This document shows, piece by piece, positions 9,654 through 18,588 of a stretch of DNA of 64,000 bases (position 1 is the stretch's first letter; each line of letters begins with the position of its first letter). Source of the DNA: V1-33 sp039795165 (lineage in GTDB: Bacteria; Verrucomicrobiota; Verrucomicrobiia; Verrucomicrobiales; V1-33); assembly GCA_039795165.1 (NCBI GenBank), contig JBDKER010000019.1, forward strand, positions 1 to 64,000, given 5' to 3'. Position numbers and translations under genes: made by a program. The notes under the pieces are model-generated. The model did not search any database. It saw only the letters and a program-made list of their open reading frames with translations, and was not told the origin of the DNA.

Positions 9654-9890
9654 TTATTCGAAGTCCGAGATGACGACGGAGCGGCGTTCGCGGGTTCCGA
9701 GGATGCGGGCCTGGCAGATGACGGCGGCGGGTGATTCGAGGAATCGGTACGAGGCGCAGTTCGGGCAGGTGTGGGCCTTGGTGAGTACGATGGAGTCGCA
9801 TCCTTCGCAGATTTTGTAATTATCCGGGTTGCGGATGATTTTGTCTGCTTGTCTGGCGCGCTCTTCGATGGAGTCGGAGGTTTGGGTCAT
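9654..9890 (-). CDS. Small zinc-ribbon hypothetical protein
   Basis: This 78-residue protein has a Glu/Arg-rich N-terminal helix followed by KICEGCDSIVLTKAHTCPNC, two Cys-x-x-Cys knuckles 16 residues apart that should bind one zinc ion. The rest (YRFLESPAAVICQARILG) is hydrophobic and ends in an acidic tail. I recognise the fold type but not a named family. It lies 20 bases upstream of the CPXCG protein gene on the same strand and may be co-transcribed with it. It is divergent from the HAD gene starting at 10017, with 126 bases between the two starts. Confidence 0.65.
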   Translation of the reverse strand: MTQTSDSIEERARQADKIIRNPDNYKICEGCDSIVLTKAHTCPNCASYRFLESPAAVICQARILGTRERRSVVISDFE

Positions 9891-10016
9891 TGGTTGGTCG
9901 AGGATGCGTGGAAGATGGAGGTGAGGGTTTTGGAATGCAAGTTACGGGCGCTTGAAAATTGGTGAGGGGGGAAGGGGAGGCGGTTGCGTTGGGTGCGGAG
10001 GAATTCATTTTAGTGG

Positions 10017-10721
10017 ATGGAGAAATCGCTGCCTGAGATAGTTTTTCTTGATGTTGCGGGGACGCTGCTGCGGATGGTGCGGCCGGTTGGTTACGTGTAT
10101 GCGGAGGTGGCTGGGGGATATGGATGGCGGTTGGAAGGGGGGGTGGTGGAGCGGGAGTTCCGGCGGGTGTTGGGGGGGATGGGGGAACCGGAGTATGTGG
10201 GGGAGGGGGGTGAGGAGGTGGATGAGGGGTGGTGGCGGGAGGTGGTGAGGAAGACGCTGGCGGGGGCTGGTGGGGGTGCGGTGCCTGAGGGGTTTCCGCT
10301 GGGAGAATGTTTCCGGAGGTTATGGGAATACTATGGGGAGCCGGGGGCGTGGGAATTGTTTGGGGATGTGGAGGCGGCGCTGGAGCGACTGGGAGCGGTG
10401 GTGCGGTTGGGGGTGATTTCGAATTTTGATGCGAGGTTGTGGCCGGTACTGCGTGGGCATGGATTGCTTGGGCGTTTTGAGGTGGTGGTGCATTCGAGTG
10501 CGGTGGGGGTGGTGAAGCCGCGGGAGGGGATTTTTCGCGCGGCGTGCCGTGGGGCTGGGGTGGAGCCATGGGAGGCGCTGCATGTGGGGGACGATCCGGT
10601 GCGGGACTGGGCGGGGGCGCGGGCTGCGGGGATGGGGGTGTGGGAGCTGCGGCGGCCGGGGGCAGGGCTGCTGGAGTTAGCCGCGGATGTGGAGGCAGGA
10701 AGGACTCGCGTTTCGCGGTGA
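10017..10721 (+). CDS. HAD-superfamily IA hydrolase, REG-2/HDHD3-like
   Basis: The 234-residue protein has the HAD core: motif I FLDVAGTLL at residues 10-18, motif II around VISNFDARL, motif III lysine in VVKPREGIF and motif IV GDDPVRDW. The usual second aspartate of the D-x-D-G-T signature is alanine here (DVAGT). In phosphatases this residue is the acid/base, so an ordinary phosphatase reaction is doubtful; dehalogenases and some REG-2-like proteins also lack it. Its stop is 22 bases before the chosen start of the next gene. The DNA is extremely G-rich on the coding strand, with GGG and GTG codons dominating, unlike plus-strand genes further right. Confidence 0.8.
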   Translation: MEKSLPEIVFLDVAGTLLRMVRPVGYVYAEVAGGYGWRLEGGVVEREFRRVLGGMGEPEYVGEGGEEVDEGWWREVVRKTLAGAGGGAVPEGFPLGECFRRLWEYYGEPGAWELFGDVEAALERLGAVVRLGVISNFDARLWPVLRGHGLLGRFEVVVHSSAVGVVKPREGIFRAACRGAGVEPWEALHVGDDPVRDWAGARAAGMGVWELRRPGAGLLELAADVEAGRTRVSR

Positions 10722-10742
10722 TCCGTGGTGGGGTGCTGGTTT

Positions 10743-13133
10743 ATGAGAACGATCTTGTTGTTCCTGCTGCTGAGCGTGGTGGCTGGCTGGGCTGGGCCTG
10801 CGGTTCCGGTGGTGCGGGAGCCTGGCTGGAAGCTGGAACTGGTGGCGGCCGAGCCGGAGGTGCGGACGCCGGTGGGAATGGCTGTGGACCGTGCCGGGAA
10901 TCTGTATGTGGTGGAGAATCACACGCATCAGGTGAAGCCTGGGTATGAGGGGCCGTCGGCCGACCGGATTCTGATTTTCCGGAGAGGGGATGGGGGGCGT
11001 TGGGAGTCCTCGGTTTTTGCGGAGGGGTTCCGGAATGCGATGGTTTTGAAGTTTGATCTGGACGGGGTGCTGCATCTGACGCAGCGCGATCGGTTGCTGC
11101 GGCTGGAGGATCGGGATGGTGATGGTCGCTGTGATGAGCTGGTTGAGTTGATGCGCTGGGAGACCGCCGGGGATTATCCTCACAATGGGTTGAGCGGGCT
11201 GGCGTGGGGTGGGGATGGCTGGATTTACGTGGGGAGCGGGGAGAATCTGCAGCAGCGGTATGTGGCTGTGGGGAAGGACGGGGCGCGGATTGACTACACG
11301 CCTGGTGGGGCCAATGTGTTCCGGCTGCGGCGGGATGGGAGTGGGCTGGAGGTGGTGGCGACTGGGTTATGGAACGGGTTCGGGCTGGAGATCGACGGAG
11401 ACGGACGGTTGTTTGCGGTAGACAACGATCCGGACAGTTGTCCGCCGAACCGGTTGCTGCACATCGAGGCTGGGGCGGATTACGGGTTCAACATGGCGTA
11501 TGGGCGGGCTGGGGTGCATCCCTTTCAGTGCTGGGATGGCGAGATTGCCGGGACGCGCGGGATGGTGGGCGGGACTGGGGAAGCGGCGACTGATCTGCTG
11601 GATCTTAGGAAGACCGGGTTGCGGCGGGAAGGATTGCATCTGCTCGTGACTTCGTGGGGTGACAATCAGCTGGAGCTGTACCGGGTGGGGTCGGGCGAGC
11701 GTGGGTTGCGGGTGCTGGAGAGCCGGGTGGTGGTGAAGGGCGATGCAGGGTTCCGGCCGGCTTGTCTGGCGGCGGCACCTGATGGCAGTGTTTTTGTGAG
11801 TGACTGGGCTGACCGTGAGTATCCGGTGCATGGGAAGGGAAGGATCTGGAGGTTGTCGGCGGAGGTGGCGTCGGTGGTTCCCGAGGCGGCGGCTGTGCTT
11901 GGTCCGGTGGCGGTGATGGCAGACGGGTTGAGCCCGGTCGAGCGTCGCTTGGTGGCGATGCGGCGGGGGAAGGAATCGGTGGATGCGGGGGTGGTGAAGG
12001 AAGCGATGGCGGGTGGGGAAGCGGCGGCGGTGCGGTTGGCCATGATTGTGGCTGGCGAGCGTCGGCTGCGGGAATTGCGTGGGGATGTCGAGCAGGCGCT
12101 TGGGCGGACGGGAGGAAACCGCGACTTGTTCCGGACTGCGGTGGCCTCGCTGGAGATGATGGGGAAAGCGCCCGGGGAGAATCCCGAGGGACAGGTGGAA
12201 GGCATGCTGGTGCGGCTGGCGGGCGAGGTGGGGCAGGCGGCGGCGGTGCGGGTGATGGCGATGCAGTCGCTGGCGCGCCCGCGGGAGCATGTCCGGGAGT
12301 TGCTGGGATGGCTGCGGGATGGCGACGAAGCGGTGGCGGTGGGGGCGGCGGCCGCCTTGGCCGGGGTTGACGAAGATGCGGTGACCGTGGCCCTGCGGGA
12401 ACGGGCCCTTGCGGCAGACGCGCCGCGGGTGGTGCGGCTGGAGGCCCTTGTGGCGCTGGCGGGTCGGGACGACGATCTACTGGTTCCACTGGTGCCGTTG
12501 CTCCGGGATCCGGCGCTGGCTGGTCAGGCCGTGCGGACCCTGCGGGGGGCGCAGGGAGTGGCTGAAGTCCGTGACGCCATGGGTCGTGCCGTGGAAGATG
12601 CCGGACTTCCCTTTCCGGTGAAGGCGCAGCTGGCACTCGTGCTGGGGCGACCGCCTGTGGAGATCCGTCCCGTCAATGACGAGCAATGGGGTGAGGCCCT
12701 GCGTGCCGGGACGGGCGATCCTGCAGAGGGTCGGCGGGTCTTTTTCAGCGGGGCTGGGATGTGTGCCAGCTGTCATCAGGTGGCGGGCCGGGGGGTAATG
12801 GCCGGGCCTGATCTGAGCACGGTGGCGCGGTCGTCCGGTCCGGTGAAGCTGCTGGAATCCGTGCTGATGCCCTCGCGTGAAGTGGGGCCGCTGTATGCGG
12901 TGCGGAATGTGCGGACGAAAGACGGCAGTGTCGTCAGCGGGCTGCTGCGTCAGCCGGGAGTGGCGGGGCGGCTGGATCTGATTGGTCCCGGCGGGTTGGT
13001 GACCTCTGTGGAGGTGGCTGACGTGGTTGGGCAGGAAGAAAGTTCCGCATCTCTGATGCCGGAAGGACTTGAACTTGGGCTGACCGTGCAGGAATTCCGG
13101 GATCTCATGGCATGGCTTGGCAGTTTGCGCTGA
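10743..13133 (+). CDS. PVC-type secreted propeller/HEAT/CxxCH haem protein
   Basis: This roughly 796-residue protein starts with a signal peptide (MRTILLFLLLSVVAGWAGPA). Residues of about 30-400 form a membrane-bound-dehydrogenase-type beta-propeller with GMAVDRAGNLYVVEN and DNDPDSCPPNRLLH motifs. Residues of about 400-620 are HEAT-like Ala/Leu/Glu helices. The C-terminus has one haem-binding CASCH motif near residue 680 (MCASCHQVAGRG) followed by the typical DLSTVARSS segment. Such proteins are abundant in Planctomycetes and Verrucomicrobia and are thought to act in periplasmic electron transfer or sugar oxidation. I preferred the ATG at 10743 over the GTG at 10725 because it leaves a clean signal peptide. 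Confidence 0.88.
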   Translation: MRTILLFLLLSVVAGWAGPAVPVVREPGWKLELVAAEPEVRTPVGMAVDRAGNLYVVENHTHQVKPGYEGPSADRILIFRRGDGGRWESSVFAEGFRNAMVLKFDLDGVLHLTQRDRLLRLEDRDGDGRCDELVELMRWETAGDYPHNGLSGLAWGGDGWIYVGSGENLQQRYVAVGKDGARIDYTPGGANVFRLRRDGSGLEVVATGLWNGFGLEIDGDGRLFAVDNDPDSCPPNRLLHIEAGADYGFNMAYGRAGVHPFQCWDGEIAGTRGMVGGTGEAATDLLDLRKTGLRREGLHLLVTSWGDNQLELYRVGSGERGLRVLESRVVVKGDAGFRPACLAAAPDGSVFVSDWADREYPVHGKGRIWRLSAEVASVVPEAAAVLGPVAVMADGLSPVERRLVAMRRGKESVDAGVVKEAMAGGEAAAVRLAMIVAGERRLRELRGDVEQALGRTGGNRDLFRTAVASLEMMGKAPGENPEGQVEGMLVRLAGEVGQAAAVRVMAMQSLARPREHVRELLGWLRDGDEAVAVGAAAALAGVDEDAVTVALRERALAADAPRVVRLEALVALAGRDDDLLVPLVPLLRDPALAGQAVRTLRGAQGVAEVRDAMGRAVEDAGLPFPVKAQLALVLGRPPVEIRPVNDEQWGEALRAGTGDPAEGRRVFFSGAGMCASCHQVAGRGVMAGPDLSTVARSSGPVKLLESVLMPSREVGPLYAVRNVRTKDGSVVSGLLRQPGVAGRLDLIGPGGLVTSVEVADVVGQEESSASLMPEGLELGLTVQEFRDLMAWLGSLR

Positions 13134-13155
13134 GGTGGCCGTGGGATGATTGCTG

Positions 13156-14559
13156 ATGATGACGATGATGATGAGAATCTTTGTTCTGGTGGCGGTGGCT
13201 GTGCTGGCGGGATGCCGGGCGCAGGCACCGGTGGCTGGATTGCCGCTGCAGGAAAAAGCGAAGCCCGGGGCTGCGTGGGTGGCTGCGGGAAATGAAAGGA
13301 TAGTGGCTGAACCGACCGCGTGGCTGGAGCAGTTTGACGACGCGACCCTGCGGTCGTCGGTCACGGAAGCCATCGACGGAAATCCCGATCTGCGGGCGGC
13401 GGCCGCGCGCATGGTGCAGGCTGAAGCGCGGGCGATCCGGAGCGGCGCGCAGCGGTTTCCGACTGCCGGGATGAGTCTGCGGACCAACGAAGACTGGCGT
13501 CAGGTGATTGCCGGGCCTGGGGAAATCATCCGTCAGCGGCAGGACGTGTATGCCTTGAATCTCGATGTTTCGTGGGAAGTCGATGTCTGGGGCCGCGTGC
13601 GGAACAATGCGAATGCGGGGCGGGCCAATGCGCAGGCGGCGGCGGCGGATTATGCGGCGGCGAGGCTCTCGCTGGCGGCCAATACGGCGCGGGCGTGGTG
13701 CAATCTGCTCGAGGCTGAATGGCAGGCGCGTCTGGCGAGCGAGACCGTGGCGAGTTTCCGGAAGAATCTGGCGACGGTGGACAGCAATTTCGACAAGGGC
13801 GTGCCTGGGGTGACGGCGCTGGATGTGCGGTTTGCGCGCAGCAGTCTGGCATCGGCTGAGGCCAATCTAGAGAACCGGAATCGCGGCCGGGACGAAGCGC
13901 GTCGCGTCCTGGAGGGTCTGATGGGGCGGTATCCGGCTGGCGTGTTCGAGACGAGCGGGAAGCTGCCGTCGCTGCGGCGGGACATTCCGGTCGGGATGCC
14001 GTCCGATCTTCTGCTGCGGCGGCCTGACATTGCGGCAGCCGAGCGCCGGACGGCGGCGGCCCTGCAGACGGCCAAGGCGGCGCGCAAAGCCCTGCTGCCA
14101 TCGTTCCGGATCACGGGGGATGCGCGCACGATTTCCGAGGAACTGATGGAATTGCTCGACGAGAAGAAGCTGGTGCGCAGTCTGGTGATCAGTCTGACGC
14201 AGCCGATTTTCCAGGGTGGGGCTTTGCGTTCCGATGTGAAGCTGGCGCAGGCGCAGGCCGAGGAACTGGCGCAGCGGTATGCGTCGGTGGCGCTGACGGC
14301 GTTCCGGGAAGTCGAGACCGCGCTGGCGGCCGAGATTTATCTGGACGGACAGATTGCGGCACTGAGGCGCTTTGCGGAGGAATCGCGCGAAGCTGAGAAG
14401 CTGGCGGTTTCGCAGTACGAACGCGGGCTCACGGGGATTCTCAATGTACTGGAATCGCAGCGGCGGGCCTTTGATTCGCAGAGTGGTCTGATTCGGGCCG
14501 AGAATCAGCGGCTGCAGACGCGGATTGATCTCTGTCTGGCGCTGGGTGGCGGGTTCTGA
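13156..14559 (+). CDS. NodT/TolC-type outer-membrane efflux lipoprotein
   Basis: The 467-residue protein begins with several methionines, then a hydrophobic segment ending in a lipobox (VLAGCRA), so it should be an acylated outer-membrane lipoprotein. It shows the two repeated TolC segments: AAARMVQAEARAIRSGAQRFP in the first half and LLRRPDIAAAERRTAAALQTA in the second, with VSWEVDVWGRVRNNANA, a signature of the NodT family. It would form the outer-membrane channel of an RND- or MFP-type exporter, but no pump or adaptor gene is adjacent. The exact start is uncertain because a TTG at 13150 and ATGs at 13156, 13159, 13165, 13168 and 13171 are all in frame. It begins 23 bases after the propeller gene. 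Confidence 0.88.
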   Translation: MMTMMMRIFVLVAVAVLAGCRAQAPVAGLPLQEKAKPGAAWVAAGNERIVAEPTAWLEQFDDATLRSSVTEAIDGNPDLRAAAARMVQAEARAIRSGAQRFPTAGMSLRTNEDWRQVIAGPGEIIRQRQDVYALNLDVSWEVDVWGRVRNNANAGRANAQAAAADYAAARLSLAANTARAWCNLLEAEWQARLASETVASFRKNLATVDSNFDKGVPGVTALDVRFARSSLASAEANLENRNRGRDEARRVLEGLMGRYPAGVFETSGKLPSLRRDIPVGMPSDLLLRRPDIAAAERRTAAALQTAKAARKALLPSFRITGDARTISEELMELLDEKKLVRSLVISLTQPIFQGGALRSDVKLAQAQAEELAQRYASVALTAFREVETALAAEIYLDGQIAALRRFAEESREAEKLAVSQYERGLTGILNVLESQRRAFDSQSGLIRAENQRLQTRIDLCLALGGGF

Positions 14560-14573
14560 GGCGTCGGTCGGAT

Positions 14574-15272
14574 TCAGTGCTGACCGTAGTAGGCCGACGG
14601 TCCGTGTTTGCGTAGGAAGTGCTTATCGAGGAGGAAGCGCGGGAGCGGCTGGGCGTCCGGACTGAGCTGGAGGGTATCGAGGGCCATGCGGGCGCACATT
14701 TCGAGGGCGATGCTGTTGTCGAGGGCGCTGAGAGCGTCGGCTCCCCATGTGAACGGGGCGTGGCCGTGCTGTAGGATGGCTGGCACTGCGGCGGGATCGA
14801 TGCCGAGGGCGGCGAAGGTTTCCGCGATGGCGCGGCCTGTGAGGAGTTCGTAGGCGTCGGCGGTTTCCTCTGGGGTGAGCATGCGGCAGACTGGGACTTC
14901 GCCATGGAAGTGGTCTGCATGGGTTGTGCCGAAGCAGGGCAGCGGTCGTCCGGCCTGCGACCATGCGGTGGCGGCTGGGCTGTGGGTGTGGCAGACTCCG
15001 CCGGCGGAAGGGAAGGCGCGGTAGATTTCGAGGTGGGTGGGAGCGTCCGATGAAGGCTTGAGTTTGCCTTCCACGGTGCGGCCCGATTCCAGTTCGAGGA
15101 CCACGAGGTCGTCGTCGCGCAGGTGGCTGTAGGGGACGCCGCTGGGTTTGATGACCATGAGGCCGCGGCCGCGGTCGAGACCGCTGACATTGCCCCATGT
15201 GAGGGTGACGAGGCCTGAAGCGGGCAGCCGGAGATTGGCCTCGAGGACTTGCTGCTTGAGATCGGAGAGCAT
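14574..15272 (-). CDS. araD: L-ribulose-5-phosphate 4-epimerase
   Basis: The 232-residue class II aldolase-fold protein matches AraD along its whole length (the enterobacterial enzyme has about 231 residues). Key stretches are VTLTWGNVSGLDR, VIKPSGVPYSHL, KPSSDAPTHLEIYRAFP, CHTHSPAATAW with metal-binding histidines, GTTHADHFHG, HGHAPFTWG and the terminal LDKHFLRKHGPSAYYGQ. It interconverts L-ribulose 5-phosphate and D-xylulose 5-phosphate in arabinose use. The ATG at 15272 aligns with the family start. It lies 42 bases downstream of a Gfo/Idh/MocA oxidoreductase gene on the same strand, which suggests a sugar-use unit; no araA or araB is nearby. Confidence 0.93.
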   Translation of the reverse strand: MLSDLKQQVLEANLRLPASGLVTLTWGNVSGLDRGRGLMVIKPSGVPYSHLRDDDLVVLELESGRTVEGKLKPSSDAPTHLEIYRAFPSAGGVCHTHSPAATAWSQAGRPLPCFGTTHADHFHGEVPVCRMLTPEETADAYELLTGRAIAETFAALGIDPAAVPAILQHGHAPFTWGADALSALDNSIALEMCARMALDTLQLSPDAQPLPRFLLDKHFLRKHGPSAYYGQH

Positions 15273-15314
15273 GGGGGGAGCCTTGCGGCAGCCGGGTAGA
15301 CCTTGCAAGGCGGG

Positions 15315-16661
15315 TCAGATGGCCCAGCCTTCGCGGTAGGTGCGGCTGAGGAGGGCTTCCGCTTCCGGCACGTTGGTCACCTTGAGGTTGGCACTGTCCC
15401 ACGTGAGCTTCTTGCCGAGCCGGTAGGCGACATTGCCGAGGTGATTGGCCTCCGTGAGGGCGCCGGAGTATTCGAAATGGCAGGTGGTGGGGGAGCCCGT
15501 GTGGCAGGCCTTGAGCCATTCGGCGTGGTGGCCGATGCTGTCGGGGATGGTCTGGGGCGGCCGGGTGAAGTCGCGGAAGCGGTCTTCCGGGAGGAGGATG
15601 TGGCGACCGTAGTCCGAGAGCAGCATGCCTTTGGAGCCGATGAAGAGGCAGCCATCGCCCCACTGGGGGATGCCCTTTTCCTGCCAGATCTTTGGCTTCA
15701 TGGATCCTTGGTACCATGTGAGTTGGAGAGGCGGCATGGATCCGCGGGCTCCGTATTCGTAGGTGGCCGACATGGAAGCCGGAGCCAGTTCCGGATGCGG
15801 CGGTGGGCCGGCGGCTTCGATCGTGAGCGGGGCATCGAGCTTGAGGGCCCAGAATGGGAGGTCGTTCCAGTGCGATCCGAGGTCGCTCATGGTGCCGCTG
15901 CCGAAGTCCCACCAGCGGTACCATTTTGGGCCTGGAAAATAGACACTGTGGAAGGGACGGCTGGGGGCTGGGCCGAGGAAGAGGTCCCAGTGGAAGAAGT
16001 CGGGTGGGGTTTCCGCTTCGGTGGGGCGGTTCTGGACGCGGACGATGTCGCCGTTGCGTTCAGCGTCTTCCGGCGACTGCAGGCCCCATGCGCGCGAGAC
16101 CCAGACATGGGCTTCGGTGACATCGCCGATGGCTCCGGACTGGACGAGTTCGACGACGCGGCGGTAGTTGGCACCGGCGTGGATCTGCGTGCCCATCTGG
16201 GTGGCGACCTTGGCCTTGCGGGCCGCCTCGCGGATCAGGCGGGCTTCGCGCACGTTGTGGGTGAGCGGTTTTTCGCAGTAGACGTGCTTTCCGGCGCGGA
16301 GGGCGGGCAGGGTGGCGAGCGCATGGGTGTGTTCTGCCGTACTCACGACCACAGCGTCGAAATCCTTCAGGTCTGCGTAGAGCTGGCGGAAATCGATGAA
16401 CGTTTTTGCTTCCCGATGGCGTCCGGCGGCGGCCTTGAGATTGTTTTCGTTCACATCGCAGAGGGCGACGATGACATCGCCGCCTGCGGCTACCTCGGCG
16501 AGGTTGCCGGCACCGCGCCCGCCGACCCCGATGGCGGCGATCTGGAGTTTGCCATTGAGGTTCTGTCCCCGGACGATGGCCGGAGCCGCGAGGGCAGCGG
16601 CGGAAGTGCGGAGAAAGCGGCGGCGGGAAAGCGCGCGTCCAGAGGAATCGGCAGAGGTCAT
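15315..16661 (-). CDS. Tat-exported Gfo/Idh/MocA-family oxidoreductase
   Basis: The 448-residue protein opens with a twin-arginine signal (ALSRRRFLRTSAAALAAPAI), so it is probably exported folded with its cofactor. An NAD(P)-binding Rossmann domain follows, with GVGGRGAGN and the EKPLTHN block that is diagnostic of the family. The C-terminal half is the Gfo/Idh/MocA substrate domain with many Trp and Pro residues. Members act on sugars, inositols or their derivatives; the substrate cannot be told. The ATG at 16661 gives the signal peptide directly. It lies upstream of araD on the same strand. A similar protein is encoded at 28344-29693. Confidence 0.9.
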   Translation of the reverse strand: MTSADSSGRALSRRRFLRTSAAALAAPAIVRGQNLNGKLQIAAIGVGGRGAGNLAEVAAGGDVIVALCDVNENNLKAAAGRHREAKTFIDFRQLYADLKDFDAVVVSTAEHTHALATLPALRAGKHVYCEKPLTHNVREARLIREAARKAKVATQMGTQIHAGANYRRVVELVQSGAIGDVTEAHVWVSRAWGLQSPEDAERNGDIVRVQNRPTEAETPPDFFHWDLFLGPAPSRPFHSVYFPGPKWYRWWDFGSGTMSDLGSHWNDLPFWALKLDAPLTIEAAGPPPHPELAPASMSATYEYGARGSMPPLQLTWYQGSMKPKIWQEKGIPQWGDGCLFIGSKGMLLSDYGRHILLPEDRFRDFTRPPQTIPDSIGHHAEWLKACHTGSPTTCHFEYSGALTEANHLGNVAYRLGKKLTWDSANLKVTNVPEAEALLSRTYREGWAI

Positions 16662-16921
16662 GCGGTCATCATGGACAATCCGTGGCCCTGCGGGCAATTA
16701 CTTTTCCATCCGCATGAACGCTCCGGGCAGGACCTGTGCTCACGGCAGAAGGTCTGTCTATTTGTCCGGTTTCGTCCTCCTCCGGGAAGATATCGGGTCA
16801 GCGCAAGGCGCGTCTTCCTGTGCAGGTGAGCATCCGGGGTAAATCGCTCTGCGGCGGCGATGGCGGGAGAAAATGCCCGCTTGCGGAAACCCGCCGATGG
16901 CGGTAGAGGGGATTCATGCGA

Positions 16922-17278
16922 GGGGGCGCACCGGTTTCGACTGATAATCGGAAGCTCAGGCAGCATGCCGCGGATGATTCGTTGGCCGCGTTAACAATCG
17001 GATCAAAACAAACAAAAGCAAACTCCAACGAGCTTGCCCTCGCTGCTTAATTGACAGCGACAGCCGTCGTAGAATGTCTGCTACTACGATCGCTGACTAC
17101 CAGCAGGCTGGCCGCCGCGCCGGGCATCCGGGCGAGGTGGTGAGATTCAACAGGGTGACCGGGCAGGGAGATTCCGCCAGAGGAAGCTTCCGGTCCTAAA
17201 TCAAAGTTCTGGCTAAGCATGTAGAAACCTGCGCAGAAGGTCATCAGGACACGGGTTCAATTCCCGTCGCCTCCACCA
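16922..17278 (+). ncRNA. ssrA: tmRNA (transfer-messenger RNA), one-piece
   Basis: tmRNA rescues stalled ribosomes and tags the unfinished protein for degradation. The 5' end GGGGGCG pairs with the 3' CGCCTCC to form the acceptor stem, followed by an A and an encoded CCA at 17276-17278. The 3' part contains the T-arm GGGTTCAATTCCC. The 5' part has the conserved CGGTTTCGAC element. The reading frame GCA AAC TCC AAC GAG CTT GCC CTC GCT GCT TAA at 17018-17050 encodes the tag ANSNELALAA, ending in the standard ALAA degron. The length of 357 bases is normal. Weak promoter-like boxes TTGCGG and TAGAGG, 17 bases apart, lie just upstream. Confidence 0.96.
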
Positions 17279-17471
17279 CTCCACCAGAGTGAGCCCTTCG
17301 GGGCCGGGTAAGTCAAGGGACGGGGAATGAAGGAATCGTCCGGAGGGATGTCAGCGGCTGGAACCGATGGGACGGTTGGGCGGAAATTGCAGCAGTGGCT
17401 CTGCGGGGAGTCAGTTGAGATCCTTGGGCGCTGGAACCGGCGGCGGGGTTGGCCAACCGGCGAATGCTGGT

Positions 17472-18572
17472 TCAGGAATATGTCCGGCCGCGCCAGCCGA
17501 CGGGACGGTTGAGGAGTTTACGGAAGAGGCCTTCCCATTGGATGATGAGGAGGGCGAGGATGCCGAGCGGGTGGAGGAGGACCGAGAGCCATGGCTGGCG
17601 GAAGCGGATGGCGGCGGCGGCGCGGGCGATGAAGGAGAGGAGGAGGGCCCATGCGGCGAGGAAGGCGACCGCTGGCAGGTGGGCGTGGGTGGTGCGGAGA
17701 ATGGCTGGAACGACCTGACCGAGGCCGAGGAGGATGGTGACGGGGACGATGAGGCGAGGGGAGCCGAGGCCTTCCGCGGCATTCTTGACGAAGCCGCGCC
17801 AGACATCGCCGGCGCGTTCGTACATGCGGCAGGTGGCGAGGCTGGTGGCATCGAAGAGGTCGGTATGATGGCCGGCCGTGCGGAAATTCCGGGCGAGCGC
17901 CATGCCATCGTGAATGGCACCGGCGACGGCGGCGTGACCGCCTGTGGCGAGGTAGGTTTCCCGGTGGGCGAGCATGAGTTGGCCGACGGCCGCGGTGGCG
18001 GCGGGATCGGTGGAGTCGCGCATGCGGCGGAAGGGGAGGAAGCCGAGCAGGACGAAGTGGATGAGCGGGATGATGAGGGTTTCGGCGAAGCCGCGGGTGA
18101 TCTGGCGGGGAACGCCACTGGTGAGCATGGCCTTTCCGTGGGTGAGGCTGGCAATGCGGCGGAGAGCGCCTGGCAGCAGTCGGACGTCGGCATCCATGAA
18201 GAGAATCCATGGGGCCGGGGCATGCCGTGCGAGCTGGTCGAGTGCGTGATTCTTGCCGCACCATCCGGAGGGGAGCTGGGCACCCTGAATCAGCTGGACG
18301 CGGGGGTCGCTGATGGCGCGGACGGCTTCGGCGGTGCCATCGGTCGAGTGGTCATCGAGGATGGTGAGGGAGAAGTCGGGGTAATCCTGAGAGAGGACTG
18401 ATGCGGCGGCGGCCTGGATATTGGCGGCTTCGTTGCGGGCCGGGATGAGGATGGCGAGGGTCGGGAAGGGGGCGATGGACGGCTCCGGGGTCCGGTAGAG
18501 CCGGAGGTTGCGCAGGAAGACGAGGCACGGGATGAGCGCGCAGACGAGGCAGGCGGCGGCCAGGAACGTCAT
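17472..18572 (-). CDS. Membrane-bound glycosyltransferase family 2
   Basis: The 366-residue protein has an N-terminal membrane helix (MTFLAAACLVCALIPCLVFL), a GT-A catalytic domain with ILIPARNEAANI, DDHSTDGT and MDADVRL (the metal-binding D-x-D), and C-terminal membrane helices around residues 270-350. The arrangement resembles CrtQ/HpnB-like transferases that glycosylate carotenoids or hopanoids at the membrane. The acceptor cannot be inferred because no carotenoid or hopanoid genes are present. The ATG at 18572 is preferred because earlier in-frame starts overlap the topoisomerase gene and add a Pro/Ala-rich leader. It begins 17 bases after topB stops. Confidence 0.85.
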   Translation of the reverse strand: MTFLAAACLVCALIPCLVFLRNLRLYRTPEPSIAPFPTLAILIPARNEAANIQAAAASVLSQDYPDFSLTILDDHSTDGTAEAVRAISDPRVQLIQGAQLPSGWCGKNHALDQLARHAPAPWILFMDADVRLLPGALRRIASLTHGKAMLTSGVPRQITRGFAETLIIPLIHFVLLGFLPFRRMRDSTDPAATAAVGQLMLAHRETYLATGGHAAVAGAIHDGMALARNFRTAGHHTDLFDATSLATCRMYERAGDVWRGFVKNAAEGLGSPRLIVPVTILLGLGQVVPAILRTTHAHLPAVAFLAAWALLLSFIARAAAAIRFRQPWLSVLLHPLGILALLIIQWEGLFRKLLNRPVGWRGRTYS

Positions 18573-18588
18573 GACAGGTGGGCGAGGC

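Noticed and set aside
16662..16921. Possible RNA gene or small protein gene between the oxidoreductase and tmRNA
   Set aside because: No SRP, 6S or RNase P features were seen, and open frames there are Arg/Pro-rich composition shadows; the stretch looks like the tmRNA promoter region and leader.
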